A stretch of 64,000 nt of DNA from an uncultured Prevotellaceae bacterium (GTDB taxonomy: Bacteria > Bacteroidota > Bacteroidia > Bacteroidales > Bacteroidaceae). The stretch is from NCBI GenBank assembly GCA_902771155.1, contig CACXVS010000011.1, positions 36,506 to 100,505 on the forward strand, written 5' to 3'. Positions within the stretch are counted from its first letter, which is position 1; each line of letters opens with the position of its first letter. The notes under the pieces are model-generated. The model made no database searches. It was not told where the DNA came from and saw only the letters and a program-made list of their open reading frames with translations. Both the position numbers and the translations under genes were made by a program. Below are positions 35,548-44,426 of the stretch, piece by piece.

Positions 35548-37908
35548 ATGAAGAAGACTCTGTTTTTCGCCTTTGGCATGGCAACTCTCATGATGGGTTG
35601 TACTTCTGCCGACAAAGTGTCTAAGAACACACTCAATCAGGAAGAAGTCATGAACAGGTTGTCGCTCGAAGACAAGGCTCATTTCGTGATTGGTGTTGGT
35701 ATGGCCGGTTTCTCTGGCGACGATGCTGTGATTGGTGCCACCAAGAACCTCGTGCCTGGTGCCGCCGGTACTACCTATCCACTCGATTCGTTGGGAATCC
35801 CTGCCGTAGTGTTGGCTGACGGTCCTGCCGGACTCCGTATCGATGCTACCCGTGAAGGTGATTCGGCTACTTATTATTTTACCCACTTCCCCATTGGTAC
35901 ATTGCTGGCCTCTACTTGGAACCAGAAACTGGTGGAAGAGGTTGGCCAGGCTATCGGTGAGGAGGTGAAGGAATATGGTGCCGATGTGTTGTTGGCTCCT
36001 GCCCTCAATATTATGCGTAACCCTCTCTGCGGTCGTAACTTCGAATACTACTCTGAGGATCCTGTAGTGGCTGGTAAGACTGCTTCGGCTTATATCACCG
36101 GTGTTCAGAAGAATGATGTCGGAACGAGCATCAAGCACTTCGCTGCCAATAATCAGGAGACCAACCGTATGAATACGGATGCACACATCTCTCAGCGTGC
36201 CCTTCGTGAGATCTATCTGAAGGGTTTTGAGATTGCTATCAAAGAGAGTAAGCCCTGGACGGTGATGACCTCTTATAACTACATCAACGGAGTCTATACC
36301 TCTGAGAGCAAGGACCTGGTACAGACCATCCTTCGCGATGAATGGGGCTATGAAGGAACGGTGATGACTGACTGGTTTGGTGGTAAAGATGGTGCCAAGC
36401 AGATGTGGGCAGGAAACGACATGCTACAGCCAGGAAAGGCAGAACAGTTCGACTCGATCGTGGCAGGCGTGAAGAGTGGTAAACTCGATGAGGCCGATCT
36501 CGACCGCAATATTCAGCGTATTTTGAACCTTGTGGAGAAGAGTCCTCGTTTCCAGGGTTATCAGTACTCTAACAAGCCCGACCTGAAGGCACATGCTGCG
36601 GTCACCCGCCAGTCAGCTGCAGAGGGTATGGTGCTCATGAAGAACAACGAGGTCTTGCCCCTGAAAGAGAACGTGAAGAACGTTGCCCTCTATGGTTGTA
36701 CGTCGTATGACTTCATCGCCGGTGGAACGGGGTCGGGTAATGTGAACCATGCCTATGTGGTGTCACTGCTCGATGGACTAAAGAATGGTGGTTACAATGT
36801 TTCTGACGAGTTGAAGTCGGCTTACGAGAAGTATATTGCGGATTGCAAGGAGGCTCGTAAGAAGGAAATAGAAGAGATGGCCAAGAAAGACAAGCAGGCC
36901 GCTATGTTAGCTCGTTTCATGCCAGGCACACTGCCCGCTGAAAAGCAGTTCTCTTCTGAAGAACTCGCTAAGCAGGCTGACGCTTCTGATGTGGCTGTGA
37001 TTACGATCGGCCGTATCTCTGGTGAGTTCTTGGATCGCAAGGCTGCAGACTTCAACCTCAACGATTCTGAGATGAAACTTATCCAACAGGTATGTGAGGT
37101 TTATCATAAGGCGGGTAAGCAGGTGGTAGTGTTGCTGAACATTGGTGGCGTGATTGAGACGGCTTCCTGGAAAGAGCTGCCTGATGCCATTCTCTGCGCT
37201 TGGCAGGCAGGACAGGAAGGTGGTAATAGTGTCGTTGATGTGCTCAGCGGTAAGCAGTCACCCTCTGGTAAGTTCACGATGACCTGGCCTGTGAAATTTA
37301 CTGATGCCTATTCTTCGAAGAACTTCCCCATCGACGAGGATCCGAAGATCGACATGATGAATCAGGGTCAGAAGGGTAACGTGAAGAATGTGGACTACGC
37401 TGACTACGAAGAGGACATCTATGTGGGCTATCGTTATTTCGATTCGTTCGACGTGCCAGTGAGCTATCCGTTTGGCTTCGGACTGAGTTACACCACCTTC
37501 GAATACAGCGATGCTAAGATCAGTCAGAAGAATGATATCTACGATGTGACAGTTACTGTTAAGAACACAGGAAAGTTCGAGGGCAAGGAGGTCGTTGAGC
37601 TTTATATCTCGGCTCCTGATAACAAGGCTGCTAACAAGCCCTCAAAGGAATTGAAAGCTTTTGCCAAGACCAGGTCGCTGAAGCCAGGTGAGAGTGAGAC
37701 GCTCACACTGAGTGTTACTGCTCCCGAGCTTGCATCGTTCGATGAAGCTGCCTCTGCATGGGTAGTGGCCGAGGGCGAATACCAGTTCCTTGTCGGTGCT
37801 TCTTCTCAGGATATCAAGGCAACACTCACAGCCAATGCCAAGTCGTTCCAGATCAAGGTGAATGACGTGATGAAGCCACAGGTTCAGATGAACCTCCTGA
37901 AACGATAA
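35548..37908 (+). CDS. GH3 beta-glycosidase (copy a)
   Basis: This 786-residue lipoprotein-type glycosidase has Cys18 in MMGC as the likely lipidation site. The N-terminal barrel contains ADGPAGLRI, GRNFEYYSEDP and KHFAANNQE, and the nucleophile Asp275 in TVMTDWFGG. The second domain carries VVLLNIGG and the region around EEDIYVGYRYFD. A fibronectin type III-like domain closes the protein (PFGFGLSYTTFEY...VVELYISAP). GH3 enzymes of this type release glucose or xylose from the non-reducing ends of beta-linked oligosaccharides. It starts six bases after the esterase gene, so they are cotranscribed. A paralogue is at 41070. Confidence 0.93.
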   Translation: MKKTLFFAFGMATLMMGCTSADKVSKNTLNQEEVMNRLSLEDKAHFVIGVGMAGFSGDDAVIGATKNLVPGAAGTTYPLDSLGIPAVVLADGPAGLRIDATREGDSATYYFTHFPIGTLLASTWNQKLVEEVGQAIGEEVKEYGADVLLAPALNIMRNPLCGRNFEYYSEDPVVAGKTASAYITGVQKNDVGTSIKHFAANNQETNRMNTDAHISQRALREIYLKGFEIAIKESKPWTVMTSYNYINGVYTSESKDLVQTILRDEWGYEGTVMTDWFGGKDGAKQMWAGNDMLQPGKAEQFDSIVAGVKSGKLDEADLDRNIQRILNLVEKSPRFQGYQYSNKPDLKAHAAVTRQSAAEGMVLMKNNEVLPLKENVKNVALYGCTSYDFIAGGTGSGNVNHAYVVSLLDGLKNGGYNVSDELKSAYEKYIADCKEARKKEIEEMAKKDKQAAMLARFMPGTLPAEKQFSSEELAKQADASDVAVITIGRISGEFLDRKAADFNLNDSEMKLIQQVCEVYHKAGKQVVVLLNIGGVIETASWKELPDAILCAWQAGQEGGNSVVDVLSGKQSPSGKFTMTWPVKFTDAYSSKNFPIDEDPKIDMMNQGQKGNVKNVDYADYEEDIYVGYRYFDSFDVPVSYPFGFGLSYTTFEYSDAKISQKNDIYDVTVTVKNTGKFEGKEVVELYISAPDNKAANKPSKELKAFAKTRSLKPGESETLTLSVTAPELASFDEAASAWVVAEGEYQFLVGASSQDIKATLTANAKSFQIKVNDVMKPQVQMNLLKR

Positions 37909-37935
37909 TCTGGAATCAGTTTTTTCTTTTTATAC

Positions 37936-37973
37936 TCAGGTGCGACCCGAAAGGACCGTACCTGTTTTTTTTT
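37936..37973 (+). terminator. Terminator of the second susCD locus
   Basis: CAGGTGCG (37937-37944) pairs, with one mismatch, with CGTACCTG (37957-37964), followed by a run of nine T. It closes the susC-susD-esterase-GH3 operon. Confidence 0.75.
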
Positions 37974-37985
37974 CTTCGTTTTTAT

Positions 37986-38016
37986 TTTGTATTCTACTAG
38001 CTTATTTGTACCTTTG
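37986..38016 (+). promoter_or_regulatory. Promoter of the radical SAM gene
   Basis: TTTG (37986-37989) is followed after 19 bases by TACCTTTG (38009-38016). The predicted transcription start is at about 38020-38023, on the ATG at 38022. Confidence 0.75.
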
Positions 38017-38021
38017 TACCC

Positions 38022-39323
38022 ATGCTGACTGAGAAAACGATGGAGAAACTGCGGATTCTGGCAGAATCTGCGAAGTACGATGTGTCGTGCTCGTCGAGTG
38101 GTACCGTGCGCTCTGGTAAGAAAGGCATGGTGGGCTCGACGGTAGGTGGTGTGGGCATCTGCCACTCATTTGCTGACGACGGGCGTTGCATCTCGTTGCT
38201 GAAGGTGATGCTGACCAACTATTGCATGTACGACTGTGCCTATTGTATTAACCGTCGTACGAACGACATCAAGCGGGCTACGCTCTCCGTCTCGGAACTC
38301 GAGGAGATCACGATGGAGTTCTACCGTCGTAACTACATCGAGGGACTCTTCTTGTCGAGTGGGGTTGTGCGTAATCCTGATTATACCATGGAGCGCCTGG
38401 TGGCTATCGTGCGTGATTTGCGCACGGTGCATCGCTTTAACGGCTATATCCACCTGAAGACCATCCCTGGGGCCAGTCAGGAATTGTTGCAGGAGGCTGG
38501 GCGCTATGCCGACCGTATGAGCGTGAACATCGAGATTCCCAAGGAGGAGTCGCTGAAGGCTTTGGCACCTGAGAAAAACCATAAGAGTATTTTCCTGCCG
38601 ATGTCGCAGATTCAGCAGGGTGTCCTGGAGAATAAGGAAGATCGCAGGAAGTTCCGCCATGCTCCACGCTTTGTACCGGCAGGACAATCGACACAGATGA
38701 TTGTGGGTGCTACTAAGGAGACTGACCTCGATATCCTGAAGATGTCTAACGCCATGTATCAGCAACCCACCATGCGCCGTGTCTATTACTCTGGTTACGT
38801 CAGTGTGAATACCTACGACCCCCGTCTGCCAGTGTTGAAGCAACCGCCTCTGGTGCGTGAGAACCGTCTGTACCAAGCCGACTGGCTGATGCGATTCTAC
38901 CATTTTAATGTCGATGAGATTGTGGATGATGCTCATGCTCATCTTGATCTTGATGTCGATCCCAAACTCGGTTGGGCATTAAGGCATCCGGAGTTTTTTC
39001 CTGTGGATATTAATAAGGCACCTTATGAGGATATCCTCCGCGTACCAGGTATTGGGGTGAAAAGTGCTGTGCTCATTGTCAACTCACGTCGTTTCAATCG
39101 CATTACCTCGTATCATCTGAAGAAGATGGGGGTGGTGATGAAGAAAGCCAAATATTTCATTACCTGTGGCGAGCTTACCTCTGCTTTCTCGCAGCCCATC
39201 ATTGGCATCAACGAACTCCGTCCTGAACGCCTGCGCCCCTTATTACTATCGAAAGCCCAACAGAGACGAGCCGCTGCAGAAAAACAGCTCATGCTCGATT
39301 TTGGCAACGATGATAATCCATAG
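38022..39323 (+). CDS. Putative DNA modification/repair radical SAM protein (TIGR03916-like)
   Basis: This protein of up to 433 residues binds a 4Fe-4S cluster through CMYDCAYC (Cys68, Cys72, Cys75), the CX3CX2C signature of radical SAM enzymes. The start KYDVSCSSSGT and the region GVGICHSFADDGRC are typical of the family linked to uracil-DNA-glycosylase-like partners. A helix-hairpin-helix DNA-binding motif is near the C-terminus (ILRVPGIGVKSAVLIV, about residues 343-358). The next gene, four bases later, is the usual partner. If transcription starts at about 38021, translation either begins on a leaderless ATG at 38022 or at the ATG at 38040 (MEKLRILAE). The reaction is not established. Confidence 0.85.
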   Translation: MLTEKTMEKLRILAESAKYDVSCSSSGTVRSGKKGMVGSTVGGVGICHSFADDGRCISLLKVMLTNYCMYDCAYCINRRTNDIKRATLSVSELEEITMEFYRRNYIEGLFLSSGVVRNPDYTMERLVAIVRDLRTVHRFNGYIHLKTIPGASQELLQEAGRYADRMSVNIEIPKEESLKALAPEKNHKSIFLPMSQIQQGVLENKEDRRKFRHAPRFVPAGQSTQMIVGATKETDLDILKMSNAMYQQPTMRRVYYSGYVSVNTYDPRLPVLKQPPLVRENRLYQADWLMRFYHFNVDEIVDDAHAHLDLDVDPKLGWALRHPEFFPVDINKAPYEDILRVPGIGVKSAVLIVNSRRFNRITSYHLKKMGVVMKKAKYFITCGELTSAFSQPIIGINELRPERLRPLLLSKAQQRRAAAEKQLMLDFGNDDNP

Positions 39324-39326
39324 GTT

Positions 39327-40118
39327 ATGCTGGTATATGTGTTTGATCATACGCTTGACGGATTGTTGACAGCCGTCTTCGACAGTTTCTTTCTGCACCA
39401 GCAGCCAGAGTTCCTGTTGGCTGAGGGTGAGCAGTTGCCGTTGTTTGCTGATGCTCCCCACATGGTTGTATCGGATGGAGAGAAAGCTGAGCGCGTGTGG
39501 AAAGGACTCGAGAAACAACTCTCCAAGGAGGGTCTGCATATGATTACCACCAGCTGGCTCTCGGAAGACCGTTCACTCAACCAACCCCTCTTCAATTTTA
39601 TCTGTAAGGTGTTTCGTCAACCTCAAGTGAAGAACCTTGAGCGTAATGCCAGCGATCCCGATGTGCTCGAAGTGCGTAATATCTGTCGTCGTGTGCTCCA
39701 TGAGCAGTTGCGCATGAAACAGTTTATCCGCTTTCAGAAGGCGAAGGATGGTACCTATCTTGCCGTTGTCTCACCAGACCACAACGTGCTGCCGCTTATC
39801 ATCAACCATTTCCAGGACCGCTTCAACGACCAGCCGTGGCTCATCTACGATGCCAAACGGCACTACGGCTATTATTACGATGGCGTTGCCGCCCCCATCC
39901 ATATCACTTTCGAGGATGAGGCAGCCGTGCCCTTCAATCTTAGCAACGGTAAGCTCGATGCCGATGTGCTGAGTGAGAACGACCAGATATTCCAGCAACT
40001 CTGGCGCACCTATTTTAAGGCTATCTGCATCAAGGAGCGCATGAATCCCAAGAAACAACTGAGCGACATGCCTCGTCGCTACTGGAAATATATGACAGAA
40101 AAGAATGAAAAGTTATAA
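39327..40118 (+). CDS. TIGR03915/DUF4130-family DNA metabolism protein
   Basis: This 263-residue cytoplasmic protein matches the family regularly encoded next to the radical SAM protein at 38022: LVYVFDHTLDGLLTAVFDSF at the start, and the C-terminal segment DMPRRYWKYMTEK. The middle contains DRFNDQPWLIYDAKRHYGYYYD and is likely a DUF4130 fold with relatives fused to uracil-DNA glycosylases. Together the pair is annotated as putative DNA repair, but no activity is known to me. Only three bases separate it from the radical SAM gene. The HAD phosphatase gene follows 11 bases later and may share the transcript. Confidence 0.82.
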   Translation: MLVYVFDHTLDGLLTAVFDSFFLHQQPEFLLAEGEQLPLFADAPHMVVSDGEKAERVWKGLEKQLSKEGLHMITTSWLSEDRSLNQPLFNFICKVFRQPQVKNLERNASDPDVLEVRNICRRVLHEQLRMKQFIRFQKAKDGTYLAVVSPDHNVLPLIINHFQDRFNDQPWLIYDAKRHYGYYYDGVAAPIHITFEDEAAVPFNLSNGKLDADVLSENDQIFQQLWRTYFKAICIKERMNPKKQLSDMPRRYWKYMTEKNEKL

Positions 40119-40129
40119 AGACTAAAAAG

Positions 40130-40921
40130 ATGAAAGATAATCAATATGCTCTTTTTTTCGATATCGACGGTACGTTGGTGAGTTTTAAGACCCACGAGAT
40201 CCCACCATCGACCATCCTCGCCCTGACACAAGCCAAGGCCAATGGCTCACGTGTATATATTGCTACAGGTCGCCCACCTATTATTATTACTAACCTGGGG
40301 GCTATCGAACATCTTATCGACGGTTATATCACCACGAATGGTGCTCTGTGTTTTGTGGGCGATGAAATCGTCAGTTGTCAGCCAATCGACAAAGAGGATG
40401 TGCTGACGTGTGTGGAGGATTCGAAGGCTAAGGGGTATAGTCTCATTGTGGTGGGACGAAAGGACGTGGCTGTACTCGACCCTTCTGGCGATGTGGATCG
40501 CATTTTCCGTCAGATGCTGGCTGTGAAAAATCTCGATAAGGCCTCACCACTCGATGTCGTACTCGAACAGGATATCCTGCAGATGACACCTTTCTTTCCA
40601 GCAGACTATGAGTCTGAGTTGATGGCCCGTATGCCAAAGTGTGTATCAGGCCGTTGGCATCCTGAGTTTACCGATATCACGGCCAATGGGGCCGATAAGG
40701 GTAAAGGTATTCTCGCCATAGCGCGTCATGAGGGTTTTGATCCTAGTCGTACAATCGCATTCGGTGACGGGGGCAACGACACCTCTATGATTCTTCAGGC
40801 CGGCATCGGCATCGCTATGGGCAATGCTATTGCCGACCTGAAGAGGCAATCCGATTTTGTTACAACCTCTGTTGATGACGACGGTGTTCTCCATGCACTC
40901 CGCCATTTTGAGGTTATTTGA
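40130..40921 (+). CDS. Cof-type HAD-IIB phosphatase
   Basis: This 263-residue cytoplasmic phosphatase of the haloacid dehalogenase superfamily has motif I FFDIDGTLV at the N-terminus, motif II IATGRPP, a C2B cap with the usual alpha/beta arrangement, a lysine in ANGADKGKGI and motif IV FGDGGNDTSMI. Cof-type members hydrolyse sugar phosphates, FMN or other small phosphates; the substrate is not predictable from sequence. It starts 11 bases after the DUF4130-family gene. Its stop overlaps the first element of the operator that belongs to the following GH3 gene. Confidence 0.9.
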   Translation: MKDNQYALFFDIDGTLVSFKTHEIPPSTILALTQAKANGSRVYIATGRPPIIITNLGAIEHLIDGYITTNGALCFVGDEIVSCQPIDKEDVLTCVEDSKAKGYSLIVVGRKDVAVLDPSGDVDRIFRQMLAVKNLDKASPLDVVLEQDILQMTPFFPADYESELMARMPKCVSGRWHPEFTDITANGADKGKGILAIARHEGFDPSRTIAFGDGGNDTSMILQAGIGIAMGNAIADLKRQSDFVTTSVDDDGVLHALRHFEVI

Positions 40922-40977
40922 ACAAATCTGAACGGAATTGAACAAATCGGAAAGTCTGAAGACTGTTTTAAACATAA
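40918..40977 (+). promoter_or_regulatory. Three-part operator of the second GH3 gene
   Basis: TTGAACAAAT occurs at 40918 and 40938 and TTAAACATAA at 40968, spaced 20 and 30 bp. The last starts 58 bp before the -7 box. The first element overlaps the end of the HAD phosphatase gene. Confidence 0.75.
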
Positions 40978-41025
40978 TGGAAAAACAAAAGAACGGGAAA
41001 GATAATCCGTTTCATATAAATGGCC

Positions 41026-41033
41026 TATCTTTG
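41026..41033 (+). promoter_or_regulatory. -7 box of the second GH3 gene
   Basis: TATCTTTG matches TAnnTTTG. The ATG at 41070 is 36 bases after the box. There is no TTTG at the -33 position, as at the other two promoters with the same operator. Confidence 0.7.
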
Positions 41034-41069
41034 CACCTGGAAATCGTATAACTAAAAAATAAAAGAACA

Positions 41070-43412
41070 ATGAGAAAATCGATTCATCAGATTAGTTTGG
41101 TTATTTTGGCTGTGGTCGCCATGTGCGGCTACAGCCTTCGTATGAAAGCCCAGCAACTTAAGGCTGAAAACATTGATGAGGTGGTGAAAGCCATGACCCT
41201 CGAAGAGAAATGCCACATGGTACTGGGACGCGGCATGCATTTTAACGATGAAGCCAAGTTCCCTGGCACCGCAGGCAGCACTTTCTCCATTGCCCGTCTT
41301 GGGGTGCCGGAAACCTATTGCGCAGACTCTCAGCAGGGCCTCCGCATGAACGCTACTCGTGCATGGGATCATAATGATTATTATCCTACTGATTTCGTAG
41401 CTTCAATGACACTGGCTTCAACCTGGGACCGTGAGGCAGCCTTCAAGGTGGGACAGGGTATCGGCAACGAGGTGCGTGAGTTTGGACTCGATTGGATTTT
41501 GTCACCTGCGATGAACTTGATTCGAAATCCACTATGCGGTCGTAACCATGAGTATTACTCTGAGGATCCTTATCTCTCAGGCACTATAGCTGCTGGCTAT
41601 GTGAATGGTGTGCAGAGTGAAGGCACGGCAGCCTGTCCTAAGCACTTTGTGGCCAACAATCAGGAGACGAATCGTAACAATAATGTCTCTCAGGTGTCGC
41701 AACGAGCCTTACGTGAGATCTATCTGAAGGCCTTTGAAATTATGGTAAAGGAAAGCAACCCCTGGACTATTATGACGTCGTATAACAAACTGAACGGTCC
41801 TTATGCCGTGCAGAACTACGACTTGCTCACTACCATCGTGCGCAATGAGTGGGGTTGGAAAGGAATGTATGTGTCAGACTGGAATGCAGGCGACGATGCT
41901 GTAGCTGCTATGCTGGCTGGTAACGACATGCTACAACCGGGACAGGACAAGCAGTATCAGGCAATCCTCGAGGCTGCTCAGAGTGGAAAGTTGCCCATGG
42001 AAGTGATCGATGCCAATGTAAAGCGTATTTTGGAATATGTCGTCAAGACCCATAACTTTAAAGGTTATAAATATAATAACGAGCCTGATCTGAAAGCTCA
42101 TGCTAAGGTGGTTCGTGAAGTAGGTGCCGATGGTATCGTATTGCTGAAGAATAGTGGAGTCCTGCCACTTGTCGGCAAACGTGTTGCCCTCTTTGGATGC
42201 ACTTCTTATGATTGGATTTCTGGAGGTTCCGGTTTTGGTGGTACATCTGTAGGCCACTACACGGTATCGCTTATCGAAGGCATGCGCTCAGTTGGCTATG
42301 AGATCTACAAGCCCCTGATTGCTGCCTATACCCAACACATTGCCGCTGAGGAAAAGAGATTGTTCCCCAATGGTCGTCCGGCATTCTCACTGATGCCCCC
42401 AGCGCGTGCGGATGAGAAACAGTTTACAGCCGATGAACTCAATGCCGCTATCGAGGGTAGCGATGTGGCTATCATCTCTTTAGGCCGTAAGAGCGGTGAG
42501 GCTGCTGACCGCAGTGAGAGTGACTTTTACCTGAAGGATGGTGAAGCACAACTTATCAAGGCTGTGAGCGATGCCTATCACGCAAAGGGCAAGCAAGTGG
42601 TTGTTTTGCTTGATATCTGCAGTCCTATCGATGTAGCTTCCTGGCAGAATCAGGTCGACGCCTTGGTATGTACATGGCAAGGCGGTCAGGAGAGTGGTTT
42701 CTCGGTGGCTGACGTACTTAGTGGAAAGGTGAATCCTTCTGGTAAACTGCCCATGACTTTCCAGATTAAATATGGCGATGCCTATGCTGACAAGAATTTC
42801 CCTGCCAATGTTGATGACAAGACACTGGGTGCTATGTTCATGTGGGGCTATGATAAGGACAATACTCCCAAAGAGCGCCAACTGCAGGCAAATATCGACT
42901 TTACTAACTATGAGGAGGATATCTACGTAGGTTATCGCTACTTTGACAGCTTTAGTAAGCCTGTGGCATATCCATTTGGCTTCGGACTCAGTTATACTAC
43001 CTTTGCATACGAGAATTTGAGCGTGAGTGAGACTGATGGTGTATTTACAGTTAAGGTTGATGTAAAGAATACTGGTAATAAGGCAGGTCGGAACGTGGTG
43101 GAACTCTTTGTCGCTGCTCCCAACAGCAAACAATTAAACAAGCCCGAGAAGGAGCTGCGCAATTATGCAAAGACTAGTCTGCTTAAGCCAGGTCAGACAG
43201 AGACCGTTATTATGCTAGTAAAGACTGAAGACCTTGCCTCATTCAACGAGAAGGCTTCGGCTTGGAAGACAGATGCCGGTGTCTATACCTTTATGATTTG
43301 CTCTTCAGCCAATCAGATTGAGGTCCAGACCTCAGCTAAGGTGAAGGCCTGGACCAAAAAGGTGAACAACGTGATGAAACCCAATGTGAAACTCAACCTA
43401 CTGAAGCGATAA
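41070..43412 (+). CDS. GH3 beta-glycosidase (copy b)
   Basis: This 780-residue exported enzyme has a signal peptide (about 1-28) but no lipobox. Conserved GH3 parts are GRNHEYYSEDP, KHFVANNQE, the nucleophile Asp270 in MYVSDWNAG, the second-domain region DIYVGYRYFD and a fibronectin type III-like end (PFGFGLSYTTFAY...VVELFVAAP). It is a paralogue of the enzyme at 35548. It stands alone outside the locus but has the same operator as the second susC, so both GH3 enzymes probably respond to the same sugar. The last 15 bases overlap the convergent epimerase gene. The lack of a lipidation site suggests a different cell location from copy a. Confidence 0.93.
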   Translation: MRKSIHQISLVILAVVAMCGYSLRMKAQQLKAENIDEVVKAMTLEEKCHMVLGRGMHFNDEAKFPGTAGSTFSIARLGVPETYCADSQQGLRMNATRAWDHNDYYPTDFVASMTLASTWDREAAFKVGQGIGNEVREFGLDWILSPAMNLIRNPLCGRNHEYYSEDPYLSGTIAAGYVNGVQSEGTAACPKHFVANNQETNRNNNVSQVSQRALREIYLKAFEIMVKESNPWTIMTSYNKLNGPYAVQNYDLLTTIVRNEWGWKGMYVSDWNAGDDAVAAMLAGNDMLQPGQDKQYQAILEAAQSGKLPMEVIDANVKRILEYVVKTHNFKGYKYNNEPDLKAHAKVVREVGADGIVLLKNSGVLPLVGKRVALFGCTSYDWISGGSGFGGTSVGHYTVSLIEGMRSVGYEIYKPLIAAYTQHIAAEEKRLFPNGRPAFSLMPPARADEKQFTADELNAAIEGSDVAIISLGRKSGEAADRSESDFYLKDGEAQLIKAVSDAYHAKGKQVVVLLDICSPIDVASWQNQVDALVCTWQGGQESGFSVADVLSGKVNPSGKLPMTFQIKYGDAYADKNFPANVDDKTLGAMFMWGYDKDNTPKERQLQANIDFTNYEEDIYVGYRYFDSFSKPVAYPFGFGLSYTTFAYENLSVSETDGVFTVKVDVKNTGNKAGRNVVELFVAAPNSKQLNKPEKELRNYAKTSLLKPGQTETVIMLVKTEDLASFNEKASAWKTDAGVYTFMICSSANQIEVQTSAKVKAWTKKVNNVMKPNVKLNLLKR

Positions 43413-44426
43413 TGCTTGAGCCATTGCCGTTTCCTGGGCTGCGATGATACGTTCGCACCAGGCATCGAACTCCGGGTCTTCTTCCTGAAGTTCTGGATGA
43501 GCTAGGATATAAGCCACACAACGGCGCACACCCTCATCGAAGCGGGTGGTTGCCTGGAAACCAGGCACTGCCCGCTTTAGTTTGCTGCAGTCGAAGACAA
43601 CGGTAGCAGCCTTGTCGCCCAAGAGGTTGCCAGTAAAGTCCCATTCTTTTGGAGAGGTGGCAGCCAGGAAATCCGATGCGACATGATAGAGCTTGGGTCT
43701 GACGTTTAGTGCTTTGCCAACACATTCATAAATCTGATTCCATGTCAGTTGTTCGTCGCTCATAATCTGGAAGGGCTCACCGATGGCCTTAGGGTTACCC
43801 AGCAGACCAATGAATCCTTTGGCAAAGTCCTCGTTCCATGTCAAGGTCCATAGCGAAGAACCATCGCCATGCACCAGCACGGGTTTGCCCTCCATCATGC
43901 GCTTCAGCACCTGCCAACTGCCCTTCAGACCATGTACGCTGACTGGTACAGCCCTTTCGCAGTAGGTGTGACTCGGACGGATGATGGTGACAGGGAAGCC
44001 GTTCTCACGATATTCCTTCAATAACAGTTCCTCACAGGCAATCTTGTTGCGTGAGTACTCCCAATAAGGATTGGCGAGTGTGGTCCCCTCGGTAATCACG
44101 TGGTTGGCTGCCGGCTTGTTGTAGGCTGAGGCCGAACTGATATACACATATTGTTTGGTGCGCCCCTTGAAGAGCCTGATATCGCGCTCTACCTGAGAGG
44201 GTAGGAAACCGATGAACTCGCAAACGGCATCAAACTGTGTGTCGCTAATCTGGCGTAGCACTTCGGCCTCGTCGTCGATGTCTGCGATGATTTGCTTGAC
44301 GTTGCCAGGTACTTCGTTCTTCCTGCTGCCTCTGTTCAGAAGCCATAACTCGTTGTCGCTGGCAGCTAATTGTCTGGTGATGGCACTGCTGATGGTGCCT
44401 GTTCCACCGATCATTAATATCTTCAT
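43398..44426 (-). CDS. NAD-dependent epimerase/dehydratase family protein
   Basis: This 342-residue cytoplasmic extended short-chain dehydrogenase has the NAD-binding glycine motif GGTGTISSAI at residues 7-16. A catalytic tyrosine is likely in YWEYSRNKIACEE (YxxxK pattern: Tyr and Lys spaced by three residues), after the serine-rich block YISSASAYNK. It acts on a nucleotide sugar or a related compound, but the substrate cannot be told. The ATG overlaps the stop of the alcohol dehydrogenase gene by four bases, so the two are translationally coupled. Its 3' end overlaps that of the convergent GH3 gene by 15 bases. Confidence 0.85.
   Translation of the reverse strand: MKILMIGGTGTISSAITRQLAASDNELWLLNRGSRKNEVPGNVKQIIADIDDEAEVLRQISDTQFDAVCEFIGFLPSQVERDIRLFKGRTKQYVYISSASAYNKPAANHVITEGTTLANPYWEYSRNKIACEELLLKEYRENGFPVTIIRPSHTYCERAVPVSVHGLKGSWQVLKRMMEGKPVLVHGDGSSLWTLTWNEDFAKGFIGLLGNPKAIGEPFQIMSDEQLTWNQIYECVGKALNVRPKLYHVASDFLAATSPKEWDFTGNLLGDKAATVVFDCSKLKRAVPGFQATTRFDEGVRRCVAYILAHPELQEEDPEFDAWCERIIAAQETAMAQALSLQ

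Noticed and set aside
43398..43412. Frameshift or gene end error where the GH3 and epimerase overlap
   Set aside because: Both proteins end with normal family C-termini, so it is a genuine convergent overlap of 15 bases.
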